Shown in pieces: positions 41,822 through 52,872 of a stretch of DNA of 64,000 nt. Position 1 is the first letter of the stretch. Each line of letters opens with the position of its first letter. Position numbers and translations under genes: made by a program. The DNA is from Porphyra umbilicalis (Eukaryota > Rhodophyta > Bangiophyceae > Bangiales > Bangiaceae). The stretch is from positions 177,859 to 241,858 of the forward strand of contig KV918856.1 of NCBI GenBank assembly GCA_002049455.2, in the 5' to 3' direction. The notes beneath the pieces were generated by a model that saw only the letters and a program-made list of their open reading frames with translations, was not told where the DNA came from and ran no database searches.

Positions 41822-43144
41822 ATGGACATGGATGCAGAGACCACCCTCCGCGCGGTCAGTGAGTACTATGGCAAGACCCTCCAGTCGTCATCGGACCTCA
41901 AGACGACCGCCTGCTGTCCCGTAGGCGGCGTTCCTGCGGACCACCGGGCCATCCTCGCGCGCCTCCATCCCGAGGTCACCGCTCGCTTTTACGGCTGCGG
42001 CTCGCCCATCCCCGCCCACATGGACGGCTGCCGGGTACTGGACCTTGGCTGTGGCACCGGGCGGGATGTCTTTTTGGCGTCCGCTCTGGTCGGGCCTTCC
42101 GGCTCGGTGACGGGGGTGGACATGACAACAGAGCAGCTGGACGTGGCACGCAAGCATCTCGACTACCACGCCAAGGAGTTCCTCGGTGGCGCGCCGTCCA
42201 ACGTGCGGCTCGTGCAGGGGGTCATCGAATCGCTGGCCGAGGCGGGTGTCGCCGACGGTTCGATGGATGTGGTCATCTCCAACTGCGTGTGCAACCTGTC
42301 GCCTGACAAGCAGGCGGTGTTCTCGGGGGTGGCGGCGGCGCTCGCGCCCGGTGGCGAGTTTTACTTTTCCGACATTTACGCGTCCACGCGGCTGTCGGCC
42401 GAAGCCCAAAAGCACCCGGTGCTCGTCGGCGAGTGCCTCGGCGGCGCCCTCTACTTTGGGGACTTTTTGCGCACCATGGCCGCGGCGGGCCTCGGGGACG
42501 TGCGGGTCGTGTCGGCCGCGCCCGTGGCGCTGACGGACACGACCCTGGCGCCGTTGGTGCCCGGCGTATCGTTCTACTCGGTGACCATCCGCGCGTTTAA
42601 GCTGCCGCCGGGCGTCGCCGAGCCTTCGCCCGAGGATTACGGCCAGACTGCAACGTACGACGGTTCCCTGAAGGGGGCTGCTGACGAGCTGGTGTTTGAC
42701 GCGCACTACACCTTCCCGACGGGCGTCGCCGTACCCGTCGACGGCAACACGGCGGCGGTGCTGCGGGCGTCCCGCTTTGGCCCGACCTTTACCGTGACGG
42801 ACGCGGGGTGGCACCGGGGGCTGGCGGGACCGCCAGGCGCCGAAGCAGGCTGGTACGCGGCCATGTCCAAGGTCATGGCGGGCGCCTTTCCATCCCCGCC
42901 GACCGCCGAGGGCGTGACGGGCGACGCGGGGTTGGGCGACGGGTGCTGCCCGCCGGCGACGGCGGAGGCCAATGGGGACGGCGCGGCCGCGGCGTCGGGG
43001 GGCTGCGGTCCACCGCCGGCGACCAGTGGGGATGCGGGGGCCAAGGCGTCGTCGGGGGGCGGGTGTTGCCCGCCGCCGGCCTCGGCGGCGAAGAGCGGGG
43101 GGGGGTGCGGAAACGGCGCGGCCAAGAAGGGTGGCTGCTGTTGA
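41822..43144 (+). CDS. arsM: arsenite S-adenosylmethionine methyltransferase
   Basis: The enzyme methylates As(III), bound through cysteine thiolates, using SAM and giving methylated and volatile arsenicals. The frame is a single exon of 440 residues; ATG 41822 precedes [21 protein letters not shown] motif I is [16 protein letters not shown] (residues 72-87), then [18 protein letters not shown]. Candidate arsenic-binding cysteines are the Cys31-Cys32 pair, the [16 protein letters not shown] motif near residue 155, and [14 protein letters not shown] at Cys205. That is the three-cysteine pattern of algal ArsM. After about residue 290 come a C-terminal domain and a tail with repeated CCPP/CGPP and a terminal GGCC, a metal-binding type tail common in algal ArsM proteins. 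The upstream gene on the same strand is unrelated. Confidence 0.93.
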   Translation: MDMDAETTLRAVSEYYGKTLQSSSDLKTTACCPVGGVPADHRAILARLHPEVTARFYGCGSPIPAHMDGCRVLDLGCGTGRDVFLASALVGPSGSVTGVDMTTEQLDVARKHLDYHAKEFLGGAPSNVRLVQGVIESLAEAGVADGSMDVVISNCVCNLSPDKQAVFSGVAAALAPGGEFYFSDIYASTRLSAEAQKHPVLVGECLGGALYFGDFLRTMAAAGLGDVRVVSAAPVALTDTTLAPLVPGVSFYSVTIRAFKLPPGVAEPSPEDYGQTATYDGSLKGAADELVFDAHYTFPTGVAVPVDGNTAAVLRASRFGPTFTVTDAGWHRGLAGPPGAEAGWYAAMSKVMAGAFPSPPTAEGVTGDAGLGDGCCPPATAEANGDGAAAASGGCGPPPATSGDAGAKASSGGGCCPPPASAAKSGGGCGNGAAKKGGCC

Positions 43145-43872
43145 CCGCCGCGGAGCGTGGTCGGCCGCTGCTCCACATGCGCCGGCCCGACGGTGCCGAC
43201 GGGGCTTTAGAGTGGTGTGCGGTGGGAGGTACCATGGCTGCCGTTTCCGTTTTGAACCGACGACGTCGGTGCGTGGGGGGCGTGAGGTTTGACGGCACGG
43301 CCCACTCGAAGCGGTGATTCGGTCGCCTCGGTCGTCTTTTTTTTTTTAGGGGCTGCGCTGAGCAAAGATGACTAGGCGACGGTGTGCAAGAGGGAAGGTC
43401 CATCCACCGCGCGGGATGTCAGGTGGAAAGAAAAAGGCCGCACGGTTATCAGTACATGGGGGACGGCCCTCTGAAACAAAAAGCGAGCGCCCGACGTGGG
43501 CACTCACCCCACGTGCAAGCGAGAAAGCATTAATAACACCGCCAGAAAGCACGAGCGAACCCGGAGAGAAGAGAGCCAACAACAAAGACAAGGGACAACG
43601 GAAAGAAACGCCTGCGAGTCGGGGATTGGGCGCAGTCGGTGTACAGGTGCCCAGCCGCTTGCATGATCCCCCCAGCAGTCCACCCCTACAAAGCTGAGGT
43701 ACCCCAGCACAGTTCCCTGTGGGGCCCAGCCGGCCATTCACCAGACCCAGCACACCAACACGCCAAGAAAAAAAACACCAGCAGACCAATGGGATGAGCA
43801 CCGCGGCACGCCCCTCGGCCCATACCCACGACGTGCCGCCCGCGGCGCGCCCCCCGATCGCACACACCGCGC
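43145..43872. other. convergent spacer between arsM and the J-domain gene
   Basis: It holds the 3' ends of two convergent genes. There is a T run at about 43337-43347 and an A-rich patch near 43420-43600. No additional coding frame is supported. Confidence 0.4.
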
Positions 43873-44742
43873 TCAAGCGGTGCCGTTGGACTTGCCCGCC
43901 GCGCCCGAGTCCTTCTTCTCAAAGTAGGCAATGAGCACGTCGCGCGCGCGGGAGAGCGAGATAAACACCTCGGTCGCGTCTGGGTCTGGCGTCTTGTCCG
44001 GGTGCACCGGCGCGCACTTGGTGCGGTACACCGAGTTGACCTCCTTGACCGTCGCCGGCAGTTCTGCAAAGCCGAGCTCCTTGGCCGCCTCCATCACCGA
44101 CAGGCTCAGCTCCCCCTTGCGGCGGTTGAACGCCGCCAGCCGCTCATTGTAGTCCTTGGTGTAGTCCTTGACCCACTCAATGACGCCGTCCGGGGCGTAG
44201 CGCTTGCAAAAGCCGATGCGGATGCCGTGCTGGTCGTACTGCATCTCCGACGCAACGTTGCCGCTCTCATAGTACTGGCGCCACCACCCATTCTTGACGC
44301 ACGCCATCGTCACCTCGTCCTCCACCCAAAAGACACTCTCCGACTTGAGCCGCTGGTTGGCAAAGTAGTGCTTGCGGTACAGGTAGCTCTGGCCGAGCGC
44401 AAAGTGCACGTCGACGCGGCACACGCCGTCCACGTCAAAATGCTTTTCCTCGACGAGCCGCTCGTAGGGGCGGCCGAGCGCGTCGACCGCGTTTTGGTAC
44501 GTCTTGAGGTACCGCATGTTGCCATTGTCGTGCCGCTCCCGCCGCGTGTACATGCGCCCGTCCTCCTCATCCGCGTCCGAATTGTCATTGTCCGACGAGT
44601 AGCCGTAAAAGGTCAGTGCCTGCTGCTTGCGGGTGATGACGCGGGCGAGCTGCAAGTCCTCCAGGGGCGACGCGTGGAGGTCGAGCTTGCCGACGCGCTC
44701 GACCAGCGCCTGATCCATGCTCTCCGCCGTCTTTTCCGCCAT
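43873..44742 (-). CDS. MORN_2-repeat protein with C-terminal J domain
   Basis: The ATG at 44742 gives 289 residues in one exon; the longer open frame upstream is low-complexity and lacks support. The middle has MORN_2 (YwqK-like) repeats: YMxx...GNMRYLKTYQ, GVCRVDVHF...YLYRKHYF, GWWRQYYESGNVASEMQYDQ and GIRIGFCKRYAPDGVIEWV. The C-terminal 75 residues read VNSVYRTKCAPVHPDKTPD with the HPD triad at 247-249, flanked by helices (VMEAAKELGF and FISLSRARDVLIAYF), as in a DnaJ domain. HPD implies stimulation of Hsp70 ATPase. MORN_2 repeats are protein-binding scaffolds of unclear role. An acidic stretch (SSDNDNSDADEED) precedes the repeats. Confidence 0.75.
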   Translation of the reverse strand: MAEKTAESMDQALVERVGKLDLHASPLEDLQLARVITRKQQALTFYGYSSDNDNSDADEEDGRMYTRRERHDNGNMRYLKTYQNAVDALGRPYERLVEEKHFDVDGVCRVDVHFALGQSYLYRKHYFANQRLKSESVFWVEDEVTMACVKNGWWRQYYESGNVASEMQYDQHGIRIGFCKRYAPDGVIEWVKDYTKDYNERLAAFNRRKGELSLSVMEAAKELGFAELPATVKEVNSVYRTKCAPVHPDKTPDPDATEVFISLSRARDVLIAYFEKKDSGAAGKSNGTA

Positions 44743-46846
44743 CGTGCTGGGGGAGGGGGGCGAGGAGGCGGAGCGGACAGCTGTCAAGGATGGGGAGGAC
44801 GGGTTGGGGATGACCGGGCTGTCAACGACGGCAGGGGTGTGGTGCTTGGTGGGGCCAGGTGCGGACGAGCAAACGAAACCGACACCGCCCTTCAGCTCTG
44901 GCGATGGCGATGATCGCGACGAACCAGGTGGTGGGGGGCGATGCAGCTGCCGATAGCCTGCGGGGGTCGCTCCCAGACCGCCGTGCGCCGTGCGGGAGCG
45001 GGCCCTGGAAAAGAGCGCCAGCACAACAGATGTAGGCCGGTTGAGCCCCCCAGCCCCGAGCCAAAGCCCACCTGCAAGGGTCACGGCGCCCCTCGACCAC
45101 CACCAGCACCAAAGGCTGGGATCGCGCGACAGAGGAGCTGGCCCGACTACCCCCCCACAGCCCTCCGACGGCACGTGCGGCGGCTCCCTCTGGCCATTGG
45201 AAGGCCAAGAAACATCGCCCTTAACCGCCACCCTTGATCCGTACGGCTTTCTGCGTGGCAGCACTCATGCCAGGTAGGCATGACCGTGAACGTCTCTGAT
45301 TGGCGATGGTCCTTGGATGCTGCCCAATCAGTCGTCAGAATCCACTGCGGGTGCATTCTCGACCGTAACGGCGTGGGGCTTAATATAAAGTATGCAAAAC
45401 AGAGTATTTGTTTGGACTAGACTTGACCGTGACTGTCGAATGGTGCACGTGACACGTGTGATGGCACCTGTTGTCAGTTCCCTCTCCCGTCTGGCGCAAG
45501 CGCTGCTTCCGGTCAACAACAGGGCGCGCCCCAGGTACGAACAGTCCCTACCCAGTATTACCCGGCCAACATTTCTCATGGCACTCCTGGGTCCCGATGC
45601 GGCTCAATAGCACCATTCGCCAGATCATTCACGCAGAACGGCGCCATGTGCCAGGGCAGGGTCGCTATGTAAACCCCTCTCTCTCAGTCAGCAGGAGGGC
45701 AGAAAAATCAACAAACACCATGGCGGGGACCACGAGACGTCCTCTATCCGCTAGTGAGCGTACCACGGTCGTCATCCCGCTCAAACAAGGAAATCCCCGC
45801 GACACGATTGGTACACCAACCAGCCGGTACTACCGGCGGTGGTGCGCGCGTGCGCGTTCCGAGCGCACCGCCGCCGCCCGCGGCCGCCTGTACGACCCAC
45901 ACCGGTCGGGGCAGGCGGGTGGTGCCGACGCATCCGCCGTCGGCCACGCCCGCCGGCGTGGCAGGCGGCGACGGGCGCGCGGCGCTCGCCCGATGCAGGC
46001 AGCGGCGCCGAGGAGAGGGCGGGCGGCGGCTCCGCGGCGAGCAGTCACTGAGGCGAATGGACGGGGGGAGGGGGGGGCCGGGGGGCGACCCCTCGCCCCT
46101 ATCCCTTGGCGGCGTCAGCGCCTCTGCCCGTGACGGCGGCGCGTCGGCCGGCACGCGCGCGCGGGCGACGGCGCGGGCGACGGGCCGCCGGGGGCGGGCG
46201 CCGCCGCCGCTACGGCCGCCGGTGGGTGGCCACGGGCCGGCGACGGCGCGGCGGGGGGGTTGCTGTCGCTGACGGCGCCGCCGGCGCTGCCGCGCGCAGC
46301 GTGTCTCCGCCCGTGGGTCGCTGGGCGGCCACGGCCGCGCCACGGGGCGGGGGCGGAAACAAACACGCGCACCGCACACGCGGCAATGGACACGGCGGTG
46401 GCGCCGTGCGCGTCGTCTCGTGGCGCGGCGCGTGGCGGCCGCTCGTCTTCGGGCGGCGCGTCGCCGTCGGTAGCAGTCCGCACCCCCTACCCAGCCGCCC
46501 CTCCACTCCCCCCCCCCCCCCCCCGCACCGCGCGTGGCGCTGCATGGGCGGCGGTGCCGCTGCCGTCGCTGCCGGCGTCACGGCCACCGTGGCGGCCGCG
46601 CGCACCGCCGGACGGCAGCGGCGGCGGCGCGGGGCACGGCACTCGACGCGTCGAGCGGCGGGCGGTCGGGCGTTGGCGTTCCCGACGTGTCCGGTACGTG
46701 TTGTTTCTCTGTGGCGCTTGCCTTGCCCCGGCGTTTTTGGGTTGTATGCTGCGAGGCTGTTCGTTGCGCTTCGCGCTTTCTTCAACACTGCACACCCAAC
46801 TCCAGTCTTTCCCCCTCTGAGCCGATTTGGAACTCTTTTGCCAAAG
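44743..46846. other. intergenic DNA with an AT-richer core
   Basis: 44.75-45.2 kb is likely promoter/5' region of the J-domain gene. 45.2-45.75 kb is AT-richer, including TTAATATAAAGTATG at about 45379. 45.8-46.7 kb is GC-rich Arg/Ala/Pro low complexity. No gene is supported. Confidence 0.4.
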
Positions 46847-48562
46847 TACAGTCGTTCCACAAAAAACCTAGCACTTCGGCGGGATCAATAGTGCCCTCGA
46901 CATCTCATATGTGCGTCTTTTGCGATGCAACGCTCTCGATTTTGGACAGGCGCTCTCGAAAATCCCTTAAACGTGACCAATCTACGATTCCAGGAGACGC
47001 CCAGCGGTCCCGGGGGACCCTCTCGTGAGGGACTTGAGATTTCTGAAACAAACTTTCTGGGACAGCCGAAGCCGCGCCCGACTTCGGCGTTCGTGGCAGG
47101 TCCATTGCAAACATGGCTCCAGAATGTCGCCCGCGTTCCTACGTGGTGGGCACTATCGCGCAGGCCGGCAAATTGTTGCGTCAATAGTTCCCACGGCTCT
47201 GCGCCCTCATTGGCGCTAGGGTCTAGGAGGCACTGCCCACTTTGTCAGTGATCTGGTGGACCAATGAGAAAGCGCCAGAGCGTCTCTATTGATAAAGGGC
47301 CCTTCAATAGATACCCCATTTGTCACCGGCTCCCGGACTGCTTGGAGGCAGGTCACGACTGAGCGGGTTGGTGCCGTCGGAATCCTTCACCTTTTTCGGG
47401 AATGGCCTCATCAGACGCGGGCTGGTCTGACACACGCGGCAGCACATGACAGCAATGAGCCCTCCATCGCTCTTTCTGGCCCCCCACATCGTGGAGCCGG
47501 GCCCATCCGCCAATCTGGCTGGTCTGCCACTGGCGGGCGTGCCAGGGGTCACACGTCCCGTTTTAGCGTTCAGAGCGCGGAGGCCGGCCCGTCAGCCAAT
47601 TTAGCTGACGGCCCAGTGCGAGGTGGACAGAGGCCAGAAGATTTTCTCTTGCGCGCTATTTTGGAACGATGGCAAGTCCATTGCGAAATCATCGGGAATC
47701 GCAGCATATCTTGATCCTGGTCTGATCCCTGAACAATGGCCCGACGGTCGAGATCATGGGCCCGTTCTCGGTCGCTCAAAATTGCATTCGGAAACTTGTG
47801 ACGAGCCGGGCGCATATGTCGACCGGACGACGGCGTCGCCGATCCGGTCGACGTCGCCACCGCGATCCGTTACGCCCCCCCCCCCCCCCCGCTCCCCCCC
47901 CCCCCCGCACCGCCGCCACCGCGATCCGCGCCCCCCCCCCCCCCCCCGCCCTCCCCCCCCCCCCACCGCCGCCATCGCGATGCACGCCTCCCCCCCCCAC
48001 CGCCTCCGTCGAGGCCGGCGCCGGCGCCGCGGCCCCCCCATTCTTAATGCGCTTGTCACCGCTGCTGCTGCTCTCGTCTGGCGTCCTCGCTCTTTTGCGT
48101 GTTTATTTTTGTCTCTGCTTGTTCACGTGGCTGTTCCTATAGCGCCTGAAGACGTAAATTACTTTTGCTGTTGTGTCTTTCTTTGTCACCTCGTCATGGA
48201 GCTTTTTCTATGGCACTCAAGGCGGAGTCCTCGCAACTGAGTGCATCGCATCTTCGTCGCAAACGTTCCTCATGGCCGTTCCAAAATGCACATGACATAC
48301 TCGCTGAGAGCGAGAGGGGGATGCGCCCTCGGACCAGTACGGAGAGGCCACAAACAAAAACGCGAGCCCATTTAATCCACAGAAAACAACACAGCAAACG
48401 AAAGACAAAAGAGAACACCGACAAGGCTGCCACAGCGGTGATCGGTACCAACGGGCGAGGGCGGGGAAGCGACGCGGGCTGCGGACCGGGCGCCTGCGGC
48501 GTGGGGGGGGGGGGGGGCAGGGGGGGGGGGGGGGGGGCGCGGATCGCGGTGGCGGCGGTGCG

Positions 48563-48595
<33 letters not shown>

Positions 48596-49190
48596 GTAAC
48601 GGATCGCGGTGGCGACGTCGACCGGATCGGCGACGCCGTCGTCCGGTCGACATATGCGCCCGGCTCGTCACAAGTTTCCGAATGCAATTTTGAGCGACCG
48701 AGAACGGGCCCATGATCTCGACCGTCGGGCCATTGTTCAGGGATCAGACCAGGATCAAGATATGCTGCGGTTCCCGATGATTTCGCAATGGACTTGCCAT
48801 CGTTCCAAAATAGCGCGCAAGAGAAAATCTTCTGGCCTCTGTCCACCTCGCACTGGGCCGTCAGCTAAATTGGCTGACGGGCCCGCCTCCGCGATCCGAA
48901 ATTCCAACGGGACGAGTGACCCCTGGCACGCCCCCCAATGGGCGACCAGCCAGAATGGCCGAAGGGCCCGGCTCCACGATGTGGGGGGCCAGAAAGAGCG
49001 ATGGAGGGCTCATTGCTGTCATGTGCTGCCTCGTGTGTCTGAGCACCCGAAGTCTTTGAGCAGAAAAGCGCCTTTGAGAATTGTTCGTTGAAACGTCACT
49101 GGTTCTCAGCCACGTTTACGCGAAACAAGGAACATATGGGTGGTACTATTGATATCGGCTGAGTGCTAGGTTTTTTGTGGAACGACTGTA
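46847..49190. mobile_element. 2.3-kb foldback (long inverted repeat) element
   Basis: The ends TACAGTCGTTCCACAAAAAA (46847) and its exact inverse (ending 49190) are TA-flanked. Inner arms of about 450 bp or more (47430-47880 and 48597-49045) are inverted copies. From about 47640 to 47875 they differ at only one base that I see. The arms meet C runs (47877-47965) and the matching G runs (48509-48594) around a unique centre. The same frame beginning MDRGQKIFSCALFWND appears on plus at 47623 and on minus ending 48846 purely because of the symmetry. No transposase is visible. Outer parts of the arms are more diverged. Confidence 0.8.
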
Positions 49191-49196
49191 TGCGTC

Positions 49197-49332
49197 TACA
49201 GCCGTTCTCCCAAAAATCCCGCACTCCAACTGTTGCAAAAGAGTTTCAAATCGGCCTCTGCGGGGTCGTAGAGGCCGATTTGGAACTCTCTTGCAACAGT
49301 TGGAGTGCGGGATTTTTGGGAGAACGGCTGTA
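49197..49332. mobile_element. 136-bp hairpin MITE, TA-flanked
   Basis: Arms of about 60 bases run from TACAGCCGTTCTCCCAAAAA to its inverse at 49332, around a CTCTGCGGGGTCGTAG loop. It is the second copy of the family at 19972-20108. It sits only 6 bases from the right end of the foldback element, whose left flank (46821-46846) carries part of the same MITE arm. Confidence 0.9.
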
Positions 49333-49495
49333 TAGTAACAAAGTGAGACAGACTATAGACGGGGTGGTGTGACGGCAGTCCCCGCCGGCACGCTTGTGGC
49401 GGGCTCTCCGCGCATTGACGGCCGGCCGCGTGCCATTGGCATTGGCGTTGTCGCTGGCGGGGGTACCCCGCCCCTTCGGCTCCCTTTCCGTCTCT

Positions 49496-50598
49496 CCCTA
49501 CGGGAAAAGCCGGAGTCAAAAACCGGCATACTCCTATCGAGAACTATGCCAGTTTCCTAAAGTTTGGGACGCACCACAGGGCCCTTCAGGGGACCCAAGT
49601 ATTCCGGAAAAAACCGGCATCAGTGAGACAATGACTGGTGTCTGAGACCTCCTCACGGCAAAAAAGCGGCATACCTGGGCTCATGAGGACCGCAGAAATG
49701 AGGGACTGCGGCAGAGCTCTGTCGCTCTCATCCGTTCATTTCATTATCGACCAATAGGGATGGAGAGCGTCGTTGCATCCAAACCACAGGCTGGTGCACT
49801 GCCCTGGACAGGATCTCAAATTGTACCCATCCGTGAATATTCCAATTTATCATTCCCCAAATACGGCCAACAACGTAGCGTTTACCTTGAGCATGACAAA
49901 TTGGGTCCATACGCGGATCCCGGGTCGGCAACGCGCCGACCAAAGCGAGGGTAAAGATGCAAAGCAGATAAGAAGCAGAGACACGTGCCGATGGTCCTGG
50001 TCCAACATGGAAGCGGGGGAGAAAAACACCGAGGGGAGCAGAGGGGCAGCGAGAAGCAAGGACGTTGGGGGACAGGGGGGAAGCAAGAAAGGAGAGAGAG
50101 AGCGCGCCCTTCAGTTACTCAACCCTCCACCCGCCGTCGCCCGCCGTCCGCGCCGCCACGCCCGTCCGCCCACCGTCCCGTCCCGCGCCGTTGGCGCGGT
50201 GCGCCGTCCGCGCGCTTGGCCGCGTGCGCGCGGCTACAGCAGTGGGGAGGCGAGCGGTGGAAGAATGAGCTCATGAGGGGGGGGAGGGGTTGTGGGGGGG
50301 GCGTGATGGACGGATGGTGTGTTTCGATGGGGCGTCGTGGTTCTCAAGTCGAGACTGAGCGACCGCTGACCTCGGGGTCACCCTCATGTCCTCGGGGGCA
50401 CCTCCTCCTGACGGCCCTTGTTGAGCCCCTCTCCTCGTCCAATGAAACGGGAGGTGGGGAGCAGCAGGCGACGGTGAGCGGCGGTGAGCGGTGGCCGACA
50501 GTCGATCCCCAGCGGGTGCCACAAAACCGGAATAGTGAGTCGAGTATGCCGGTTTCTGTTAGGAGATGCCGGTTTTCCGCCCTGTTTTTCCCGTAGGG
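49496..50598. mobile_element. 1.1-kb TIR element with TCT target duplication
   Basis: The left end CCCTACGGGAAAAGCCGG and the right end (inverse, ending 50598) match over about 37 bases with internal differences, including a shared AAAACCGGCAT. TCT flanks both ends, suggesting a 3-bp target duplication. CCGGCAT and GCCGGTTT motifs are repeated near each end (49522, 49613, 50547, 50567), like subterminal transposase-binding repeats. No transposase ORF is seen. CACTA- or Harbinger-like affiliation is possible because both make 3-bp duplications. Confidence 0.65.
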
Positions 50599-51484
50599 TC
50601 TGCCGCTGCGGCGGCGGGGAGTGGAAGCGGCATCACCCAGCCCCACGGCCTTGCGCTGCGAGACGCGGCGGTAGCGGTGGGCACCGCCATCCCCCGTCGG
50701 ATCCCCTGTAGAGGCTGTGGCCCCTTGACAACGTGTTCCACTCCCAGCTCCATCACCCGGAGCTGCGTGCTGGGCACCAGGCAATCATGAACTTGAAATA
50801 GTGGAATTATCCATGCTCTATGCGCGCCCTATCCGCGCCTCGGCGTCGAGGGGCGCGGGGCGTTAACGGCGCCCTAACAGCGCCCTAACAGCGCCTTAAC
50901 AACGCCCTTCAATAGCGCCCCGGGCGCTCTTCCCAACCCTACTTGTCGCAGCAGCGGGAGAGAGCACGTGCAAGATGGGTGATCAACATTGAGGTACTGT
51001 ATTTCAGCCAACCATCTGGCCGGATAAAGTGGATCGACCAATGGACAGATGACCCAGACTAGGTCTTGATTTCGACCGCAATACAGTACCTGCTTGATCG
51101 AGACGATGACCACTGACGCTCTCGAGAAGGATCCCCATTGCTCATACCTTTTGCCTCATACGTTTTGCCTCTTGGCCCGGTCGTGAATGGCGTGGATGAC
51201 AGCTGCGCCGACGCGCACGGTATCCTATGCGCCGCGGCCTTGACCCACTGCGTGGCTGCTGCAGGCGCTGACCCCCTGGCCACGCGGACTGCTGTGTTGG
51301 AACGAAGGTCGATGGGCACGAGCACCGACTGATTCTGACGCGCTCACCAGAGGGGGGTGGAGGTCTAGACCTCAGACGTCTGAGGCCGCCGGGCTGCTCC
51401 CGATCGGAAGCACGCCCCCCCGACCCTACCCTCCCTCCCCCCCGCCCCCACGTGGCTGCATCGCTTGTGCTGTTCCTCTGCACC
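50599..51484. other. intergenic DNA upstream of the F-box gene
   Basis: It includes a short tandem repeat GCGCCCTAACAG with three or four imperfect units at about 50866-50915 and adjacent palindromes at 51362-51385. The last part before 51485 is C-rich. No frame is supported. Confidence 0.4.
51362..51385. promoter_or_regulatory. paired palindromes upstream of the F-box gene
   Basis: GGTCTAGACC (51362-51371) overlaps CCTCAGACGTCTGAGG (51370-51385); both are perfect palindromes. They lie 100-125 bases before the start codon, where a dimeric regulator could bind. The function is inferred only from position. Confidence 0.3.
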
Positions 51485-52506
51485 ATGGACTCTCCGACGG
51501 CTTTCTGCAGCCTCTTTCCCGAGCTCCTCCAGCACTCCCTCTTCCGCATTGGCAACATCGCCAGCTTCCGGGCCGCCTCACGCGTGTGCGCCTACACGGC
51601 GGCGCCAATGGCCGCGACCCCCCCCCGTGGCGGGCGCTGCTCGCGGAGCACGTGAACATGACCTCGATCCCGACCGCGGCGACCGGCTGGGAGTCAGACT
51701 TCTATTGTTACTGGGACGGCTCGTTTGGAGACCCGACCGACGCGGCGGCGTTTGACCCCCCGCTGACGCGAGTGCCGGGGTGGGCCGCCGTCGCCCCGCC
51801 CGACGACGGCGGCACCTTTTTGTATGTCGACAACCGGGACGACCACCGGGGGGCGTGCAGGGGCGCCGCCGCTACAACGGACGCCGTTCCGTCCGACGCC
51901 GCCGACGCCACCGGGTGCCCCGACGACGCCTTGCGCAACGTGGAGGAGGAGGAGCACCCGCAGGAGCTCTTTACGGCCGTCGCATTGATGACAATGGCGG
52001 GGGCGGCGCTGCAAGAGCCGACCGCACTCGACTTGTACGGGTCGTCGTTCAACCTGTGGGGTTCTGAAGCGCCGCCTGTGCCCCACATCTGGGCCGTGCG
52101 GGTGACGGCGGGCGACGTGGCGTGGCCACCCCCGATCGGCGGCGGCGGCGCCCCCCCCTCTGACGTGGAGGTTCAGGATGCCGCCCGCGCGCTGCTGGCC
52201 GCCGCAGGCGCCGCCGATGAGGCGGCGTCGCCCATTCACTCGGTGCCCGACTGGAACAACCCCACCGGCGCCGCGTCGGGCCAGCCCGCCGCCGCCCTCT
52301 ACCGCACCGCCATCGCAGAGCCGGCAGACCGCTGGGTGGGCACCCACAGCCCCGCGCGGTCGGAAGGTGGCCACCCCCGCCCGACGCCGGCGCATCTGCG
52401 CCGTCGGCTGAGGGCGGCCAATAAGGCCGTGGGGCAGCTGCTGGGTGACCGCCCCGCGCTGCTCTTTACGTTTGGCCGTTACCAAATGAACCCCATGGGG
52501 GGGTGA
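51485..52506 (+). CDS. F-box-like protein
   Basis: Starting at the ATG in CACC ATG GAC, the first register reads FPELLQHSLFRIGNIASFRA and SRVCAYTAAPMA. After the nine-C run at 51618-51626 the second register gives PWRALLAEHVNM and stays open to 52506. Together they make an F-box-like N-terminus (LPxELL...I..L...AS.VC..W..LL), which would link a substrate-binding part to SKP1/cullin-1 ubiquitin ligase. The remainder (DFYCYWDGSFGDPTD, FNLWGSEAPPVPHIWAVRV, LLGDRPALLFTFGRYQMNP) is not recognised. About 340 residues are predicted. The frameshift is a single-base homopolymer length difference. Convergent with the next gene. Confidence 0.55.
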
Positions 52507-52872
52507 TTGCCGTGCGGTCGTCGCCGACGCTCTTTGTTGGGCTCCTTGTGGAGCTGATTGCCACCTGAGGGGGTCCCCTCTGGCGTCGTCGCGGTGGGCG
52601 GGTGCACTTGGCCCCGTGTCTCGACGCAAGCGGGGGGCCACACCGTTGCAGGAGCTGCGGACGGCGTGGCGGGCGGATGAAAAAACAATGACAGAAAAAC
52701 AAACAAAGCAAACCAAACAAAAGAGCCGAGAGTTGGGAGCGGACCGCAACCACCAAAAAAAAAAAAAAAAAAAAAAGGAGAACGCGCACCACCGCCGCCC
52801 CCTCCCCCCGCCGATACCCGCGCGGCGCCAGGCCGCCACGCGGCCGGCCGCCGCCGCCGCCGCCGCCGACCG
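52507..52872. other. convergent spacer with A23-type run
   Basis: It lies between convergent F-box genes. It holds an A run of 20 or more at about 52756-52777 (minus-strand T tract) and AAACAAAACAAA-like sequence. Probably it contains the 3' ends of both transcripts. Confidence 0.4.

Noticed and set aside
47623..48846. Apparent duplicated gene MDRGQKIFSC on plus and minus strands
   Set aside because: The identity is a direct result of the inverted arms of the foldback element. The frames dissolve into poly-proline at the C runs.
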